Shown piece after piece: positions 11,537-23,900 of a stretch of 64,000 bases of DNA. A program made the position numbers and the translations under genes. Under the pieces are notes generated by a model. That model did no database searches. It saw only the letters and a list, made by a program, of their open reading frames with translations, and had not been told where the DNA came from. Source of the DNA: Halichondria panicea (taxonomy: Eukaryota; Porifera; Demospongiae; Suberitida; Halichondriidae); assembly GCF_963675165.1 (NCBI RefSeq), contig NC_087377.1:11890632-11954631 (forward strand), read 5' to 3'. Numbering within the stretch: position 1 is the first letter of the stretch; every line of letters begins with the position of its first letter.

Positions 11537-13458
11537 TGAGTGTTAATTTTGCGCATTTACTCCTCTACCATGGTAACTCAAACTATCAGAAAGCAAAAAG
11601 AAAGCATTGAAGAGAAGCTTGCTCTGTCAATAGCTAGCTAGCTATTGCTTACCGTTCGACACCAGAGTTCATGCTGTCAAAGCTGATCTAGCGAACACTC
11701 TGAGCCCCGCCCTGACTCCTCCTTGACTAAAGCTTCACAAACTGCTAAAGCCACCCATACCCACAGAGCTGGAGCCAGACAGTGCGCAGTGCCAAGGCTC
11801 CCACTAGCACTTGGACTGCACTAGCTCTCTAGCTTGAGAATCTCTTATTAAGTGCCTCACTATTATCTCCTCACTATCTTTTACTTCGTAATCTAGCTAC
11901 ACTGTAGCATACAGTACAGTAAAGCAACCAAACATTGATTAATATGGCAGCCTGCACAAATAAAAAAAATACAAAAGTAGACAAAATTATCTACATGATC
12001 TTGTAGCAAACATGTCTGCGGCTTCTATAGTCATGTTTTCATGGATTTTAATTCGTGGATTTGCAAAATAGAAGCTTCGTTCTTGAGGTATGCCTAGTTT
12101 TGCTTACTTGAAATGCCATTGCAGCCTTTTCAGAAGAGTGCGTAGCAAAACTTGTTCACCGAGTGTTGCTACTCTACTATATAGACTCCATGCAGGGGTC
12201 AGCCTCAGACTCAGATTCAAGCACTTTATAGCTTAGTAGTTATAGCTCTGCCATTAGATTATTGAAGAGAGGGATTGGAAATGCATACTTAAATACGTAA
12301 ATGAATGGCCCATCCGTGTTATGGTTATGTTTCCTCCTTTTTTGCCTCCGTCACATGAAATTGACCTTTGTCCTATGATAACTTTAGTAAATACATCTTT
12401 AACAGCCAGACAAGGAATGCTACTATACTGACTAGGCCAGAAAGAGCATGAGACAGGCAGGAAGGCTACTAGGATCAAGTTGGGCTGCTAGCTTCCATGC
12501 ATTCGTGTTTCAAAAGTTAATATTAATGGGATCATGCAGACGGAGTATTAATAGAAGTTCAAGAACTCCTCTTTTCAGAAAGTAGATTATAATTACAACA
12601 AACAATTTAATGCACTGTATGTAAATACAGAAATAATTATGCAATTTCCAATTAAATGTCGTGGTTCAGTGAACGTGCTACAGTCTGCCAACGTACGGAA
12701 ACTTGTAGCATTAAAACTAAGTCTTAAAATTTGGCAGATTTTGCAAAGAAGTCTTTGTTTCGCAGAAAAGGCGAGCTAGCTATGGATAGATACACACTTT
12801 GCTCTTTGCGTACTACTAAACGCGGCTATTATTTAAAACATAAACCAGCCCAGCTATAGATGCGGCTATTATTCGAAACATGAGCCAATAATTACTGATC
12901 GTTTGTGGAAAAGGGTCGATACAATAGAAAGCTAGAATTGTGTCTGGTTCAGTTTAATAGCTGACTCTGGGATCCTACTGCAAGAGCCATACTTCTCTGC
13001 ATGAGACTCCAGGCTTCTTTGCTGTGATCCTAGTCCACAGTGCATATAAAACCTTGTTTCAGCATGCCTCCAGTCTGGTTTAGCTCCTGAGTTGCTGTGC
13101 TAGACAGTTTAATAAGTCATACATGATATTCATCACTACATGCACTGCATATAACTCTTCTGGTTCTTTATAATCATGTCACGTCACCAACCGAGGGTTT
13201 GCACTTTAGTGCTCTAGTTAAATATTTATGTGAATAATTATAAATATCTTTGTTCTCACTGTAGATTGCAAAGAAAACCTGGAAAGAAGTTTGCAAGGAT
13301 TAGTGAAATAATTATTAGACTACATGCATGACTGCAAATATTAACAGATTTAATATGTTTATGGGTTTGTTAAATAATAGTTAGACACTGTTTAGCTACA
13401 TGAATTAGAAGCCCACAGGGCTGGTTGTAGTATCCCGAACGTAGTGAGGGTTCTACTA
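11537..13458. other. Gene-poor stretch with a third copy of the gene A intron repeat
   Basis: About 12034-12180 repeats the core of the 6731/7392 repeat (TTTGCAAAATA, GCCTAGTTTTGCTTACT, GTAGCAAAACTTGTTCACCG). Around 12263-12281 is the dispersed motif GAAGAGAGGGATTGG. GCGGCTATTATT is repeated near 12820 and 12860. No coding exon was recognised. Confidence 0.45.
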
Positions 13459-14297
13459 CAGTGGTTTTCCATACCTTTGCAGGCTATACTCCAAGAGCAC
13501 TGCAACCACAATGTACTGATTACCTGTCTGTTATTTTAGTCCACCCACACATCACAAAAATCAATGATGGGTAAAATACTGGCTATTGCAGACTTTTCAC
13601 ACAACTCAAGGGGTTACTACTCTACTTTCACAGCACTCCTTCTATAATTATAATGCTTGAGGTCAACAAGCTGCTTTCGGAAATATCCAATTTTGAGCCT
13701 AGTAAATATAGGCCCTCCGCTCCCTATAGCTATGCATACAAGTTTTAGCTCGTATCATTTAGCCACAATGAACCAAGCAACAAGTTAGCTGAGCTACCAT
13801 CAGAGCTACCATCACTTCAGTCAGACAAAATATGAGACAACTGGAACATTAGCGGCTATTATAATTATTTGGCGAGTGAGCTATTAGAATTTGGTGATTT
13901 TTAATTTGACGTCTTAGACTACTACAGCAATTAGGTCCACTAATTTGGCAGTTTTGAAATTGCCAAATTAAAACCAGTTACTGGAGTTTGCAGAATCTTT
14001 GCAACACACCAGTAAAAGCGTAGAGCGGTACGCGTTCCTTATATGGATTTTGTGTACACACTGTGGTCTGTTTTACAGCATTTCCCATATAAGGAACCAC
14101 AGTGCTCAATACTTTTATTCATGTGTTGCAAAGATTCTGCAAACTCCAGTACAGTTTGCATTTTGCAGGCCATAGCAAGTAATTTTGTTGGCTTGTTACT
14201 AACAATCATAACAGAAGCCAACCAAAATACTATATTTACTACATTGTGGTTGCAGTGCTCTTGCAGTATAGCCTGCAAAGGTAAGGAAAACCACTGT
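13459..14297. mobile_element. Pogo-like MITE with about 60-bp inverted ends
   Basis: CAGTGGTTTTCC at 13459 and GGAAAACCACTG ending at 14297 are flanked by TA on both sides. The inverted match extends through GCAGGCTATACT and GAGCACTGCAACCACAATGT. A second palindrome, about 13979-14152, is nested inside (ACTGGAGTTTGCAGAATCTT and its complement). The reading frames on both strands at 14040-14315 come from these symmetric arms. Confidence 0.65.
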
Positions 14298-14765
14298 AGC
14301 CCAGAGGACTTCTAAATCATGTGGAAACTTCCTAAACAGTGTCTAAGCATTTTAGATCATAGCAACCATGAGTATCTATAGCCAATCAGATTTGAACTTT
14401 CTTATCTAATCTCTGCTATAATTACATATAGTTACTGTACATGATTTTCTAAGTGAAGTATATACATGATTTTCTAAGTTGGATAGAACACTTCCTTTAG
14501 CCAATCAGATTGCATGCAGTATTAATGGCAAACATGCATGATCTAAAGTATACATGCAGTAGAACCTCCCACTAGAGAAGACACTATAGCTATACAGTGC
14601 TTGCAGCCTAAAAAACGCAAATTTGCTGGTATTGGTACATATAAAAATTTAATGCGAATATCTTCTGATGACGTCTTGCTGATACAATTGTAAAGATATA
14701 TAAAAGAATACTATACCCAAAATTGTTTCCACGGAAACGAAAGGTGGTGGTTATATAAGAGCAAA

Positions 14766-16412
14766 TGTGACAGGGCCTAGGAAAACCCCCCTTAACGCGG
14801 CACTAATTAAATATTAGGCTATAGGTCAATTTAGTAGAAATAAAAAACATGGGCAAAAATTTTTTTTCACAGGTGCTAACTTCAGCCCTTCCTCTAGCCT
14901 CGATCCCAGGCCGATCCGTCTCTAATTGAACGCTAGGAGGCGACCTAGCGTTCAATTAGAGACGGATCGGCCTGGGATCCACAGGGCCAGAAGTGGTAGT
15001 TTACAGCTTGTAAACTATGTTTGTACTTGCGAGTGTACATCATAGTTTACAATGTTGTTGAATTTTAGTTCATCTACAATAGTTTCCTTCATAGTTTACA
15101 AAGAAAGTTGATAGTGTACAACGTTGTATACTACTGTAAATGAACTGTTTTGGCCCTGTGATCGAGGCTATATACCCTTCCTCTACCTACCTGTAAAAAT
15201 TTGGCTCTCTACGAAGCTTTAAACAGGTCAAGCGCGGACGTTGAAGAAACTCACCGCACGTTCATTTTTTACAATGAAATTTACTGTCTACGTGAGGGGA
15301 AATTCCCTGGGAATTTCCCTATTATTGTTAATTATTTTTAACAAAAAAAGATTACAACTTGTACAGGACTATTCATCAGCCCAGTACTTACAATCATCAA
15401 GAGCTCGAGGAGCCAGGTATATTATAGCTCCACTTCTTAACAAACATAATTTAGCAACAGAAATTCATTAGAAAGAGCAGCTATCTAGCTAGCTAGCTTG
15501 GCGTAGATCCACTCTAGATGTATGTATCCCGTGCCACTTGTCTTCATTAACCCTCCATAACAACCTACAGATAAGTAGTAAGTTAAGATAGACACAATAT
15601 CAATGTCACTTACATTCTAGCCAATAGACTATTGTTTCTCAGGCCTCCGACACTTGCAACGACCTGGGGGAACCATCCATATAAATGTTATAGGACAATT
15701 TCACAGGATTTCCTGGGCTCTCCAAGATGTGATCACTCATCCCATCAGGCCTGCTAATACTAAGCACAATGGCAGTGATACCAATACTAAATTAAAGGAG
15801 GAAAACTTCTTGTAAGGCTAATAATAAGTTGGATGTAGCATATAGACGAATACTAAGTGAAAGGCCACCTATAATAGATCAGACAGGCTTCCTTTAAGCT
15901 TTATGAAGAACAGAGACACTTTTTGTAGGCTCCATACAAGTGAGCGATCTATTATAAGACTGATACATGACACAGAAAGTAAGTACAAGCTGATAACAAG
16001 ACATGAAAGCTTACCATTGGAGCGACGGGAGTCTTTGTCTTTTTATTTCTTCAAAGATCCTTCCTAGATGCCAAGCAATCCAGCTACATAGCTATACTAG
16101 CTAGCTAGAGAGTCCTAGAATGCCTAGCCTTCATCTAACTAACTCGTCTTCTCCAGAAAATCTAGCTTTATGAGTATACGGAAGTGCCCGGAAATCAATA
16201 ATTGAACTTCAATTATTCATGACGTTTGAGCGTCATCTGCTCAAGAGAGGGCGTTGCAATACTTCGTAGCGTTCCCTCGAACATATCTCCGGGTAGAAAA
16301 TAGGTCGATCTTGGTATCATTTTGAAGCTTAGAGAACGCTTTATCCGATTCAACAATAAAAATAAACTCGGGTATACCCGCGTTAAGGGGTGTTTTCCTA
16401 GGCCCTGTCACA
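14766..16412. mobile_element. 1.65-kb TIR element with TGTGACAGGGCCTAGG ends
   Basis: A 35-bp terminus at 14766-14800 is inverted at 16378-16412 with one mismatch. No transposase frame is visible. A clear target duplication was not found. It contains the nested micro-element at 14895-15170. Confidence 0.6.
14895..15170. mobile_element. TAGCCTCGA palindromic micro-MITE split by a CACTA-like insertion
   Basis: The outer element starts TAGCCTCGATCCC at 14895 and ends ATCGAGGCTA at 15170. Its arms 14902-14937 and 14944-14979 form a perfect 36-bp hairpin with a 6-base loop. The 181 bp at 14980-15160 begin CACAGGGCCA, end TGGCCCTGTG and are flanked by ATC on both sides, which fits a small CACTA-type insertion into the right end of the hairpin. 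CCCTTCCTC occurs just left (14886-14894) and, after TATA, just right (15175-15183), a probable imperfectly placed 9-bp duplication of the outer element. Confidence 0.7.
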
Positions 16413-16757
16413 AATATGTTCTATAGTGGACAATCGCTTAGCAATGGAAAAGACCAATCGTTGTCGGGGGAACTCTGGCACAACAACATTTTGAATAATT
16501 TGTCTAACATAATAATGCATGGTTTATTCAAAAAAGTCACTGCTGCTATTCGTGACAGTGTTAAAGCTTGGTTATAAGGAGCTCAAAGCATGATTTGTGA
16601 ATGAAAGAACGTAACGTTGTGAATGGTACATGTAGATCTATAAACTTTTTTGTCTGGCAGCAGCTCTTGAGGGAACTATATTGAATATGTGTCCTGCACA
16701 TTGTGCATGTAGTGGAATCTTCCTTCTTGTAGACTTCTTGCAGACTATTTTAAGTAT
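16413..16757. other. Intergenic, nothing recognised
   Basis: AT-rich spacer between two TIR elements. No gene or repeat structure was recognised. Confidence 0.35.
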
Positions 16758-16767
16758 ACATAATTAT

Positions 16768-17863
16768 TAGCCTCGATCCCAGGCCGAGTTTTCGCTTTTA
16801 TAACGGTTAGGCGAACAACTGGGCCTGGTACTAGTTGTCTGCGCATGCGTCAAATTTTCATTGTATTTGTGGTCGGCAAAGATATTTAATAAATCAATAA
16901 TCGAAATTTGTACACAGAAAATGCACAGAGTGAGTACACAAAAGATGCACATAGGGAGCTGCTTCACAAGGGCCTGGGGAGTTGCCAGTTGTGCTGCAGC
17001 ACGATTACAGTGACCCAGGGCAACTTCAAGATGATTGAATGCCTTCAAATTACGTTTCAACGATTTAGCAGGCTGCTGGACTTCTCTGATTCTAGGCCCC
17101 AACTTGTAACTCAGTTAAACTTTGCTTGAGAAAACGTAGATTCTCTTGATGCCTCTGAGCTACCCAGCAACACTCAAACGATCAGGTCATACTCCAGTCC
17201 TGTAAGTATAGGACAATATTAAAGAAACCAAACACGGTTAAACCCTTACCTTAAACTGTCCAGTCTTGTCCGTTAGTATGGCCAAGAGGAACAATGTTGG
17301 GATAGCTGGATAGTAGCCATTGCTCCTGTACAGAGAAGTAGACATTCAAAATACGTGTAGATCTACTGTATACATGTACATATTAAATTTCTCGTATTAA
17401 ACAGGTTATAGTGTCATTGTCGACGAGCTGATGATGGCAGCACCAAGTTCTCTAGCTCACACTCTTCACTTGATCCACCATATTAATGATGATACTATAG
17501 ATCTTTTAATACCAAACATGAACACGACTTGACATGATAGCATAGGGCCCACACAAAAATATCTGACCTTAACAAGCTTGACAAAGCTTTATACCTTTTC
17601 CCTTGTTGTTCAGTCTTCAGAATAATGTTTTCTAAGCTTCAGAGAAGAGAGAAGCTTCAGCTAAGAGCCATTCCAATAATGATAAAACGGGAACTGACTT
17701 CTAGTACACGATAGTACACGAATATAAATGTCACGAAAGTGAACGAGAATATCCATTCGTCAGAATCTGACAAACGACTGACGCATGCGCAGACAACTAG
17801 TACCAGGCCCAGTTGTTCGCCTAACCGTTATAAAAGCGAAAACTCGGCCTGGGATCGAGGCTA
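16768..17863. mobile_element. 1.1-kb Mutator-like TIR element with 10-bp target duplication
   Basis: TAGCCTCGATCCCAGGCCGA at the left is inverted at the right end. The inverted arms continue for about 85 bp through GTTTTCGCTTTTATAACGG to TGTCTGCGCATGCGTC. ACATAATTAT flanks both sides exactly (16758-16767, 17864-17873), and duplications of 9-10 bp are typical of Mutator-like elements. The interior has only short frames. This is the longest well-preserved member here of the TAG-CTCGA family. Confidence 0.85.
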
Positions 17864-18309
17864 ACATAATTATATACATGTTTATTTTTGCTTGTGTGTA
17901 TACACTGTAGTTTTGCAACCACTTACTTTAAACATTATATAATATAATTTATTGACATCCCTTAGAGTACAGTATTACACTTATGATTAGTGTCAAGACT
18001 CACAAAGGGAGTTTAGTAAGATAATAAATACATTGTTGTCGTGTTTATAATTATGTAACTAAAATAGATCTAGCTTTTTTTACTGATATGGATGCCATCA
18101 TGAAGCCCTTATCCTTTAACTACACTGTCCACAGTATGAGCTTAGACATGCTTAGGGCTCCAACTTGAGATACTCTCATAATTATACCATGTGGCTTCGA
18201 TTTACGCCGCAATGGAGGGCCTGTAATCGAGGCTACAATCCGTAAGTAGGATGGTGACATATGACGTAATGCGTTTCCAATCCCTTTCCTTTACTATCTA
18301 TGCCAGGAC

Positions 18310-18367
18310 TAGCCTCGAATCCAGGCCGATTAAAATACGTATTTTAATCGGCCTGGTCTCGAGGCTA
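18310..18367. mobile_element. 58-bp palindromic micro-MITE with 9-bp target duplication
   Basis: The element consists of two arms of 29 bp, starting TAGCCTCGA and meeting at TACGTA, with three mismatches. TGCCAGGAC flanks it on both sides (18301-18309, 18368-18376). It was inserted next to the arm of the larger inverted repeat at 18371. Confidence 0.85.
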
Positions 18368-18370
18368 TGC

Positions 18371-18710
18371 CAGGACTAAACAATACTTCTTGGCACAACT
18401 CTAACTAGTGAGCACTACTTGCAGGAAGCAGCGTTAGCTGCAGATCGAGCCCCACCCAGTAGAACTGACAAATAAATTTTGCAAAAAATTAATAATGCTG
18501 ATTCAGCAACAATTGTGCACAGTCAGCAATAATTAGCCTCGATTCCAGGCCGCACTGAAGATATGTGCATAATTATTGCTGAATCAGCATTATTTTTGCA
18601 AAATTTTTTGTCAGCTCTACTGGGTGGGGCTCGATCTGCAGCTAACGCTGCTTTGCCTGCAAGTAGTGCTCACTAGTTAGAGTTGTGCCAAGAAGTATTG
18701 TTTAGTGCTG
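18371..18710. repeat. Large inverted repeat with arms of about 150 bp
   Basis: The left arm starts CAGGACTAAACAATACTTC and the right arm ends with its complement near 18710. Both include GATCTGCAGCTAACGCTG or its reverse and CTGATTCAGCA. A TAGCCTCGATTCCAGGCCG half element lies in the loop at about 18534. It is probably a foldback transposon. Confidence 0.65.
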
Positions 18711-19126
18711 GTAGTTTCAGTGCTTAGTAAGCGTGCAAAGACGGAGATAAATGTCTCACTGACGACAATTGATCAATTCGGCAGCTCACTTCTCATGACC
18801 ACCACTCCGTCCGCAAACGAGTTATTCTTTCCAAATTTTTGGGAGCTGTTACTTTCTTACCCACCTGTAGGTCCATGTAGTTAGTTTTGTGCAAAATCGT
18901 CTTGTGCTTCGAGCAATAGCCGCCGATTATAGGTATCTGGCGAAGATCGGTTACTTACTCTATGTTATTTGTTCTGTATTTTCAATTAAAACGGGGAAAG
19001 GGTTAATAGCTACGTTCTATATAATAATTTATTATACAACATAAAGTTGTACTAATCTATATACCTATAGCTGCTAAAGTCTATTTGCGTTGAGTTCGAC
19101 CCCGGAAGTTATGTGGTCAATTATGG
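18711..19126. other. Intergenic, nothing recognised
   Basis: No convincing exon, RNA gene or inverted repeat was seen in this stretch. Confidence 0.35.
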
Positions 19127-20673
19127 CATAGATGATACAGTACTGACGTGGATGTGAAACGGCCTAGTATCCGGAGGGGTCCACGGGAATTGTCTGAAGC
19201 TATCATCGTAACGAGCAGATTATGTTAGAAACCCTGTAACTGTCATGTTTATATAGCAACCAGAGCGTAGTAAACAGTGTTCCGTGTCTGAAAACTGGTG
19301 AAAATGACCGGCACACATTGATACTTGCAGTGGGCTTGTAGGTAAGACTAGTTTCTCTAAGCTCATGGGAGAATATCATATTTTAGCATAAATTTTCCTG
19401 TAAAAATACTTTGTGTGAGATTTTTGGCTTGGACAGTAAATATTCAGGTTACCATTCAGTAGTAATACTTGAAGTACACTGTAAACTACGAGGAGAATCT
19501 ATGTTTGACAACTGTTATGAAAGTTTAAGTGCTATAGAAAGGGCTAAAGCATGAGTTAGTTGCACTTTTTGCGTGAGGTTATTTCTAAACCTGTTGAGCC
19601 TACTTTTTGCATATTTAGCTGATGAAAACCTTCGTGTATTGATGCAGCAGGAGAATCTATTAACTAAGCATACAGTAAAGTTATTGGAAAAATACAGCCT
19701 CAAGAAAAATATGTAAAATCCATGTACATGTACTGTTAAACAAAAATTAATGCTACGTTCTTATTACAACTACAATTATGATTTCTATCAATAAGTTCAC
19801 ACGTACATGTACATGTCATTAACTTTCCAAATTGCAGTGTTGTCTTTCGCTGAGCTAAGATATCAATTGCCAAATGTTAGCTAATTATACTATCAAGTGA
19901 AATTTATCCCAGGACCTACTCGAGTGCTACTTCTCTAGGCAACACCATCGGTGAAGACAGCATTAACGTCCAACCTCTTTTCAAGTGCCGTGTATCTACA
20001 CTTGTATAGGAATTTCGAACCGGCAAGTTGGAATGTGTCTCTCTCACAGCCACTTCGTAAACGATCAAGAAACAGTTTATCGTGTACTATAAATTAATAC
20101 TCTCAAGACTATTATAATAATTATTAGCATGTACACGTACACGTACACGTACAGATCATCAACAATTTCACCCGTTTGCTTATCTCATGCTAGTGTTACG
20201 AGTCAGCCACACTTCTTTTGATCTACATGCATGCTACCAACATTGAGTGGCTTGCTTTTTGGATATAATTACATGGGTACAGGGGTAGATCTACTATAAA
20301 ATAATAATTATAGACTATTTACTAGACTAATTATAGAATAGTTAATATCATCTTGCACTGGACTGTACTTCCTCTACTCATTCTACCTCCTCACAGTCAC
20401 TACTACTGTCTTCGCTTAATACACTTGCAGCATCAATATCCTTTCTGTTAATACATAGATTCTCTTTTATCTGTCTCTGGCCAGTTCTGCCAACTCACTT
20501 ACACAGCTGCTTGGTATAACCTCGATATTTTCCTCGGCGTTTATTTGGATCAAATTGCTTAATTTACGGAAACTAGTAAATTACCTCGGATATGCTCGTT
20601 ACTATGATAGCTTCAAGCAGAATACCGGAATCCGGAAACGTTTCACATCCACGTCAGTACTGTATCATCTATG
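19127..20673. mobile_element. 1.55-kb element with 35-bp inverted ends
   Basis: CATAGATGATACAGTACTGA at 19127 begins a 35-bp sequence that is perfectly inverted at 20639-20673. Inside lie CAGTACTGACGTGGATG ends preceded by TA, so the true ends may be the CAGT positions of a TA-targeting element. The interior is AT-rich with no transposase frame. Confidence 0.6.
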
Positions 20674-20928
20674 ATTATGGCTTCATTTACACTTTATGTG
20701 GTAGACAAGTATGCCTGGTACTTCTGCATGGAAAATGCTAACTTTTAGCTGGTTGGAGCTTACCAGCTCTACAGCATATAGGTAGAAGCGCTTTTTAACA
20801 AGGAATCCAATGGTATATGAAACTTTGAATTTCAGTAAAGTATGACAAAGTTATGACAACTTTATGAAGGTCAAACTCAACACAAATAGACTTTAGCTAT
20901 AATTATACACTGACAAAAAATGCACAGG

Positions 20929-23900
20929 TCACAGTCCCACTGGTCCATATGCCTGGTTAGTATTCAGTTCAATCTCCTCTTTGGGTGACACCTCTTCATA
21001 AACAGGACCAGCTGGTGCAGTGGGTCCTTGCTCTTTAGCTGCTGCAGTGGAGTACATTGCCTTCTTTCGTAAGCAAAAGTGCATTACTAGGAGTCCACTC
21101 AGGAATCCAAGAATGGCAGCCACAAAGAAAGGAATAATTACGCTGATAGCAGCAACTACACCAATTGATAGGGGGGTGGTAAAAGAACCTATGAAATTCA
21201 GCAGGTATTGATGGGATATGAACTAACAAAAGGCTACTCACCTTCAAGTACACACATGATTGCCTCAGGCTCAGTGCTCCAGGCTCCAGCATTAGTACAA
21301 GTGACCACGTTGGGTCCAGTCAATGAGAGTCCATTGTCACACTGGTAAGTCAGCACTGTTCCCTCCAACACTGTCTCGTTCAACCTCTCATAGTCTACTA
21401 TAGCACCGTTGCAGGGCTCAGCAGGTACAGCGCAGTTGACTGTGCAGGCAATATACATGTAGGTATCAATAAATACCTACATTATACAGTGCTCCAACCA
21501 AAGAGACTGAAACTTTCACATTTCAGCTCATATCTTTGTAATAGTTATACCATGGATATCAAGGGTGTATTGGATTTGTACTACCGAAGGCAGTTGTATA
21601 AACAATACACACGCAGATGTCCATGGTACAGGTAGCTTGTACTATGAACACCTATATATTGATTAGAAGCTGTTATCAAAAGCATTTTTAGGAGCAGTCT
21701 GCAGTGCTAGTGCAAGTGAGACATTGAATTTTAGTTTTGACTAGTGCAAAAGCTAATGGCTGAGCAACTCATCTCCCCAAGCTTGCTGAAATCAATGAAG
21801 TTTCCTCCAAGTCCAAATACCAAGAAGAGAATAAAAAAGAATTTTGCTTTGGCTCCAGAAGGTTTTGAATTGACTGATTCTGAAGATGAGTTCATGCATC
21901 CAAAGACCAAGAAAAAAGTGACTTCTACTCGTAGTTCAAGCAGTAAGCGATTTGCTGAGGTGACTACAGATGACCAGCTGGCAGCAGCTTCCAAAGGAGT
22001 GATACCCAAGAATACCAAGAAGAGCGATCACTGGGCTCTGTCTGCTTTCCAAGACTGGATGAAGGATCGCAATAGTGAAGCATCCAGTAACAACTACTGT
22101 CCTGAAGATATCCTCAAATCTAATGATGCCAAACGTTTGTCAAAATGGCTTTGTTTGTTTACTTATTGAAGTGCGCAAAAAGGATGGCTCTCAGTATACC
22201 CCAGCAACAATCCATACAGTGGCGGATCCAGACAGGTTCCATGGGTTCCATGGAACCCCCCCTTTCACACAAGAACACACTGGAGATCAACTTACCAAGC
22301 TAGCAACTCAGCTTGAATGATCGTGATCTGTAGTTACTAGGCTGATTTCATTGTGGGCAGGGCTCTCTAATGCGCATGTTCATTGCTTAAGAAAAGTGAT
22401 GACCTTTTTTTTTTTAACATCCTGGATCCGCCACTGCCATATGCTGCTTTGTGGACTCCAACAGATTATGCGTAAAGATATATTTGATAAGAAAGATGTA
22501 TATAGGTTTCGTAATTTTCATGGAACGATGGAATCTGTTTTTCAGTCATTGCACTCTGAGGGCGTTGGAGCAGTTAGAAAGCATGGACCATTGATCACAG
22601 ACAAAGAAGAAAGTACTATATGGGAAAAAGAAATACTAGGAGATCATACCCCTTTGGCTCTTGTGAGAAGTGTGTTTTTCTGAACGGGAACATTTTTGTC
22701 TTAGAGGTGGAAAAGAACACAGAGAGTTAAAACTAAGTCAATTTATAAGGTGCGATGACCACTATCAGTACGTTGAAAATGGATCAAAGACGTTTCGCGG
22801 TGGAACGGGTGAGCTACAACGAGAAAACAAAATTGTTCGACAATATCCTTGCGCAGCAGCTGGTACTGCATGCTTGCCATGTTCATTTGCTAGACACATA
22901 CATTGGCAAATTGCCAGACCTTGCTAAAGCTAAAGACCACTTCTATTTCACTCCACTCTCTAAAGTTCCGTCTAATCCCATGGACCCTTGGTTTTCTACC
23001 ATTCCTATTGGTTGGAACAAACTGGATCGTTATGTATGCGACATGTTTGAAGAAGTTGGAATTGAGAAAAAAAGTAACCATAGCCTGAGAGTTACTGGAG
23101 CAACTAAACTCTATATAGGAGTGGAATACCGGAGAAAACAATCGAGCATCGAGGCGCTCAGGGTTTATGAGAGACCAGGAGAAACCCAACATCGAGAAGC
23201 TTGCAATGCATTGGCTAATGTGATCAATTCCCCAAGCTCCAATGTGACCAACTCTCAAAGAAATGTACCCTCTCAATGTACCCCTTATTTTAATTTTAGT
23301 AACTGCTCTGTGACTATCTACAATGGACCTGTAATGGCAGCTTCAAGAATGGAAAAAAGTCAAATTAACAAACACTTATGGACTTAGCAAAGAAGATGTT
23401 GAAAACTTTCTTGAATTTGATTAATTTGTGCACATTAATTTTATTGTGTTGGCTGTTAAACTTGACAAACCACATTTACAACTTCAGACAACCCTTAATT
23501 CAGACACCCACTTCCAACGGGGTCGGTAGTTTTATTGGATGTGATTGGATACTGAACAATTGATCCTCACAATTTGATCCAAGTGTTTCGTAGCAGTTTT
23601 CTATAAAAGAGAGAGCCCTTTAAGGGTGGAGGGTGGGCTTTAGGCTCACCACAAGCAAGCCAATGTACCCTAGGATACATGAATGTACACCCTATAGCAG
23701 GGTACATGGGATTTGTACCCTAGAGTATCCTGAGAGTTTCAATGGATATTCCCTAGTGTCAGAGCACAACATCATGGTACAAGTAAGTATAGTGTATAAG
23801 TTCAATATGAGTACTAGTACCGGTATTGAAAGATAAAGTATTGGCGCTTCTCTTGGACCACCTCCTATTACATTATCACTATACAAGATGGCAACCTAAA

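Noticed and set aside
14039-14315. Pair of opposite open frames of 79 and 90 codons
   Set aside because: They are produced by the palindrome inside the pogo-like MITE.
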